From the NCBI GenBank assembly GCA_030762935.1, contig CM060900.1, forward strand, positions 386,841,132-386,905,131: a DNA stretch of 64,000 nt. The letters are read 5' to 3'. Position numbers and translations under genes: made by a program. Of the stretch, positions 60,325-64,000 are shown in pieces. The first letter of the stretch is position 1. Each line of letters starts with the position of its first letter. The DNA is from Hymenopus coronatus (taxonomy: Eukaryota; Arthropoda; Insecta; Mantodea; Hymenopodidae). The notes below the pieces were generated by a model. It searched no databases and was not told the DNA's origin. It worked only from the letters and a program-made list of their open reading frames with translations.

Positions 60325-60650
60325 CCATGGCCCGACAGCTCACGGGAATCCTTGGCCTACCGCCCGGCCGCTGCGTCCCCCATCTCGGTCCAATACACAC
60401 GTTATGGATGGGGTGTATTGGAGGGTGAGACGTGGTGAGTGCCTCGATTCCCCCCGGTCGGTTAATGCGGTCCTCATGACCTGGAGCCGCTACTTTTCCA
60501 TCAAGTAGCTCCTCAGTTGGCCCCCCAGGGACCTTGCGAGGCTGAGTGCACCCCAGGCCGGGTCTCCCAGCGGGGGAAAAATCCCCACGCCGGTACTGGG
60601 GATCGAACCCAGGTTGGTAAGCAGCTGCGCTACCACCGCGCTAAGGAGAC
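60325..60650 (-). repeat. tRNA-derived SINE (family 7), long GC-rich body
   Basis: On the minus strand the head reads GCGCGGTGGTAGCGCAGCTG (A box, near 60645-60625) and CCTGGGTTCGATCCCCAGTA (B box, near 60617-60597). The body holds GGGTGCACTCAGCCTCGC, CAACTGAGGAGCTACTTGA and GTAGCGGCTCCAGGTCATGA, a core I recall from other insect SINEs. The 75-codon frame at 60517-60744 runs through it and is not a gene. No poly-A tail is visible at the left end. Confidence 0.8.
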
Positions 60651-60659
60651 GACCAAAGA

Positions 60660-62675
60660 GAGCGTAACAGTATTAAAATACAAATCGCGAAGAAATTTAT
60701 ATCACCTGAAGTTGAAGTCATCTGAAACAGACCAATTATTTTAAATAAATAATAATTTAAAACTTGTTTGTGAATTAGAATGTGTTTATTGTGAAGGTAT
60801 GAAGACTTACCTGCTTATTTTGGGGAGATCTTGAGCTATTCACAATTGATATCCTGCTGCGTTGACTTCAAGATAGGCAGGATAAAACCAGATTCGAGCA
60901 ATAGGGACCAAAACAAAGAGACCATTCTGGTTTTGGCATAGACCGCAAATGAGTCACACTAACTTGATAAGTATCTTCCGTCGCATTACGCGCCAATAAA
61001 AAGTACTTGGCCGAGCCTTTGTTTTTCGGTTCTGATTTTAGAATCCTTGAGTATAGGTACATCTGTACCTTGGAATTAATAGCGTCACGTACTCCATTGT
61101 AATTTGGTTCCGGCAAGGTAATACATAGACACATTAGAGTGAGACATTCCAGTAAGCACTGACTTAGTAAAAATTGTTGCGAATATAATTCAGGTAGCTT
61201 CCCCGCAGCTATTTAATTCGTAGATGTAAATTAAGTTTTGTTTTTTTAGAAACCATCAACATTCCTAAAATCCAAACACTCATGTGTGCTGTTGGTGGTA
61301 TAAGTGTAGATATTTGTATCCGTAATTGAGGAGAGTGTAACATTGTCTCAATATTTGCTTCATTGGCGGATTAATTATGTTACTTATTCAGAGAAGTATG
61401 TCTTCAGGTTATTTAGTACCTCCATTTAGGCGTGGCACACACAAAATACCTATATATACTATTTTCCAAAAGAGCGGGGATCCAAAGACGCAATTTGAAT
61501 GGTCAGGCCTCGCGGTAAAGAATGTTGTATCGGATCTGAGTTCGAATGCTTTTTGCAAGGTCAATCACCCCGTCTAGGTCGTTAGGTCTTATTCAAGTGT
61601 GAAAACTTGATTCAAAACGGACAGTGTATACTGACAGGTGTAGTTTATTTCGCGGTGCAGTTAAGACAATGCAAAAGAAAAAAAAATGCAGGTAGTAAAC
61701 TATGTGACTGGTTTGTGGAAAAAAACTGCCAGACTGCAAAAACAACTAGCGCACCAAAGTCAATACATATTAAGGTACTATTCATAAAAAATATATGTAT
61801 CTATATCCCTAATAAATCTGTGTATGTGCTTCTTTCTTTGAAGCCTTCAGCCATTATGGTGGATATGTTATCTAATAATCTATCTAGCTGAATTATTAAA
61901 GAAGCACAGCGCATTTGTGTGTGTCTGAACTCGGGGATCTACAGATAGAATGAAGGGTTAGCATTGAAAACACTGGATAATATGGTTTTATAGCGTATTT
62001 CATGTCTCAATGTTGTCGCTGTGCTCTGCTTCCGAAACTGCACGAAACCTACCTATCAAATGAAGACTAATAATTCAAGCGCATAGTATGTGTGCGTTAA
62101 TAAAGATATTAAGTGTAAATAAATTCTTTACTCTGGAGATTAAAGAGTAGAAATGTTCTAGTTAAAACAAGTTTAATATTTTCCCATTAATGTTAGCAAA
62201 TATCGTCATAAGAACATTTTCTTCCGTTACTGGTCGTTTTGAAGAAAATAAACAGACCATTTAGTTTGACTGCAACTGTTCTGGCAATTCGTGATGGGAA
62301 TGTCCGCACTTGACAGTGAACAAAACTGAGTCATGCCTTACTGGACCCAATAAACCAATGCGCGTCAGGAAAGGTGCTTCAGAATGCGTATAGGATTCAG
62401 AACACACCTAAATGACAAAAGAATCAATATCTATATTTTCGCATGGTGATATCAGATGCACAAAGTACTCATCACAACAATAACTCTCCTAATTGCCTTT
62501 TCTGTATACCATTAAAACTTGTTAAATTATAAACCAAGACGCATACACATGCCTATAAATATTGATAGAATGTAGGAAAATATATGCAATATTTATGGAA
62601 AACACAACAGTTAAAATATACAGAATAAAGCACAAAAAAGTGAGGAAAGCGATGATTATCTAAAAACGTCTTGTG
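60660..62675. other. unassigned AT-rich DNA
   Basis: No gene or repeat family recognised. Frames at 60868-61134 (minus), 61377-61577 and 61607-61891 (plus) have no domain signature. Confidence 0.4.
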
Positions 62676-62679
62676 TGTT

Positions 62680-63410
62680 CAATTCACATGGTATTCTCTA
62701 CATGCTCTGCAAATAAACTATTCTCACAAAAGATCACACTTCTATTTACTTCTTGCTGATCGAGATATCTAAACATTAGCAGAAATGGTTTATTACTTAC
62801 TTCCATATAAGTTGAAGGGAATTAAGGGATACATTAGGCTAAAGCGACAGTCAAATCCTTTAAAAGCTCTTTATTTTGCGAATATGTTCAAACTCGGTTC
62901 TCTTTGTATTTCTTGGTGTAAAATAAAAGAGACTTTAAAGGAATGATAAACTCCCGTTATTGAAAACCAAAAATATCTTGGAAACAGCTCTGCAAAGAAA
63001 TATGTTTATGACATAGTTTGTGTGTTTTATTGAGATCTATATTATTATGTGGTGACTGTTTTACCAGTTATGCAAAAGCCATTCACAATGAAGAGGACCA
63101 CAGAGACTATTCCCAAGAAATTCTAAATATAAATTTAATTTGTCAGGTACATATTTTAATCAAATTCGTTATAACCATTTTTTAGAAAAGCGGACATTTT
63201 AGAAAATTTTCCAGGTACAGAATAGGGGATCCTAGATAATATTCGTGACGTAGCCCTAGAAGTTAATAATTGTAAATACTAAGTGTGATATAAAATACTT
63301 TTTTTATTCAGGGATCCTCAAAATATGTGTTTCCGGCTAAATCTGGGTAACGAATTTTTGGGTAGAATTAATTCAACACTATCTCTATCTACTATGTACA
63401 TACATCGTAA
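62680..63410 (+). repeat. interspersed repeat family A, copy 5
   Basis: The blocks recur in the standard order: TCAATTCACATGG, CTGCAAATAAACTATTCTCA, ACATTAGCAGAAATGG, ATTAAGGGATACATTAGGC, TTTGTGTGTTTTATTGAGAT, CCAGTTATGCAAAAGCC, GTTTCCGGCTAAATCTGGGT and CGAATTTTTGGGTAGAA, ending at CTATGTACATACATCG. The middle part with the GTTTGGTATTTAA block is shortened compared with copy 2. Confidence 0.65.
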
Positions 63411-63439
63411 TTGGCGGAGAATGTCGCATGCATTGTTTC

Positions 63440-63545
63440 CCTGCGTGGCGTAGTGGTTGCCATGTTAACTTCAGATATCCTAGATCGCGGGTTCAAACCT
63501 GGCGGAAGGCGACGAATCTTTTCGGACATGAAGGGAAGAAAAGCC
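63440..63545 (+). repeat. tRNA-derived SINE (family 8)
   Basis: GCGTGGCGTAGTGGTTGCCA (A-box region, about 63444-63463) is followed by ATCGCGGGTTCAAACCTGGC (B box, about 63484-63503) and a short GGAAGGCGACGAATC body. The spacing of the boxes is tRNA-like, but the outer stem is not kept. It lies between two family A copies. Confidence 0.7.
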
Positions 63546-63699
63546 ATTGGTCCCGTGCAGTAGATTAAGTCTGATAAAGAGGTATCTGAGAAAAAATAAG
63601 CGGTATTTCATGCCCAAGATAGAATGGGACGCTGGAAACCACAGTAGTCAAAGAGCGTCCATAATTGAAACTCTGTTTCCTTTTATCGGATATGCTGCA

Positions 63700-64000
63700 A
63701 TTAGTTTTTTTTTCTCCACACGTACTATACACATGGTGTATAGAAAAGGTATTACATTTCAACCAAAAATTCAATACCGAGATTTCTCCATAAATACACG
63801 TTTTAGGGTCGACAATATAAAAACAGCGTTTTTAGAATTAGGCCCATATGCATGTGTGTACCTGTGTCGTGTGTCTACGATTACTCAAAAACGAAAAATC
63901 GGTAAAGTACCAACTCTTCTTATTTAAGTTTTATATGTTTCACGAAGATTTTGAAAAAAAAAATCCCCACCCCAAATTACTCTACACATGGAAAGAATTT
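63700..64000 (-). repeat. interspersed repeat family A, copy 6, cut by window edge
   Basis: On the minus strand the visible part runs from GTGTAGAGTAATTTGGGG (right edge) through CACACGACACAGGTACAC to GTATTGAATTTTTGGTTG and TATACACCATGTGTATAGTA, matching the 3' half of copies 1 to 3. The 5' half lies beyond the window. The 126-codon plus frame at 63547-63927 is antisense to it and has no domain. Confidence 0.6.

Noticed and set aside
63440..63545. Possible functional tRNA gene on the plus strand
   Set aside because: Box spacing is tRNA-like, but the outer stem is lost and a SINE body follows.

Overview
This window reads as intergenic or intronic DNA from a large, AT-rich, repeat-laden animal genome, most likely an insect. 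The signs are several mariner (D,D34D) relics, two decayed non-LTR retrotransposons, about a dozen tRNA-derived SINE heads, long tetranucleotide arrays and the absence of any prokaryotic-style gene packing. Some SINE cores resemble ones I associate with large-genome polyneopteran insects (cockroach/termite, stick-insect or orthopteran types). That placement is recollection plus inference, not something the window proves. I could not identify a single host protein-coding exon, rRNA or functional tRNA gene with confidence; nearly all open frames are chance ORFs or fragments of mobile elements.

Layout. 1-7.8 kb: unassigned DNA with a homeodomain/E-box motif cluster near 1.8 kb, a SINE at 4.4 kb, one copy each of two unnamed interspersed families (B at 4.6-5.2 kb, A at 5.4-6.3 kb) and two dyad motifs, one a heat-shock-type element, near 7.0 kb. 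7.8-8.4 kb: a roughly 600-bp nearly perfect ACAT array. 14.0-14.6 kb: a snap-back element made of two head-to-head mariner 3' ends. 15.9-20.5 kb: SINEs and a minisatellite of about 84 bp period. 21.2-23.3 kb: a 5' mariner fragment and four copies of a short family (C) in both orientations. 29.3-31.2 kb: a 50-bp minisatellite and a family A copy. 32.5-35.6 kb: a compound GTAT/GTGT array, a minus-strand CR1/L2-like LINE whose 3' end meets that array, and another family A copy.

36.4-42.6 kb is the densest region: a nearly full-length minus-strand mariner, then a minus-strand LINE of the R1/LOA/Jockey type (endonuclease and reverse transcriptase readable), itself interrupted by a family A copy and by a second mariner with clear terminal repeats and TA target duplication. 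42.6-64 kb: mostly unassigned, with a MITE-like element at 45.7-46.2 kb, several SINEs (47.3, 48.9, 49.9, 54.9, 55.6, 60.0, 60.3 and 63.4 kb), a second family B copy and two more family A copies at the right edge.

The elements do not form a functional pathway. They record successive insertions: LINEs first, then the mariners and family A copies inside or beside them. I found no convincing new gene system. The best leads are the unnamed repeat families A, B and C, the mariner-derived palindrome, the MITE and a handful of possible regulatory motif clusters.
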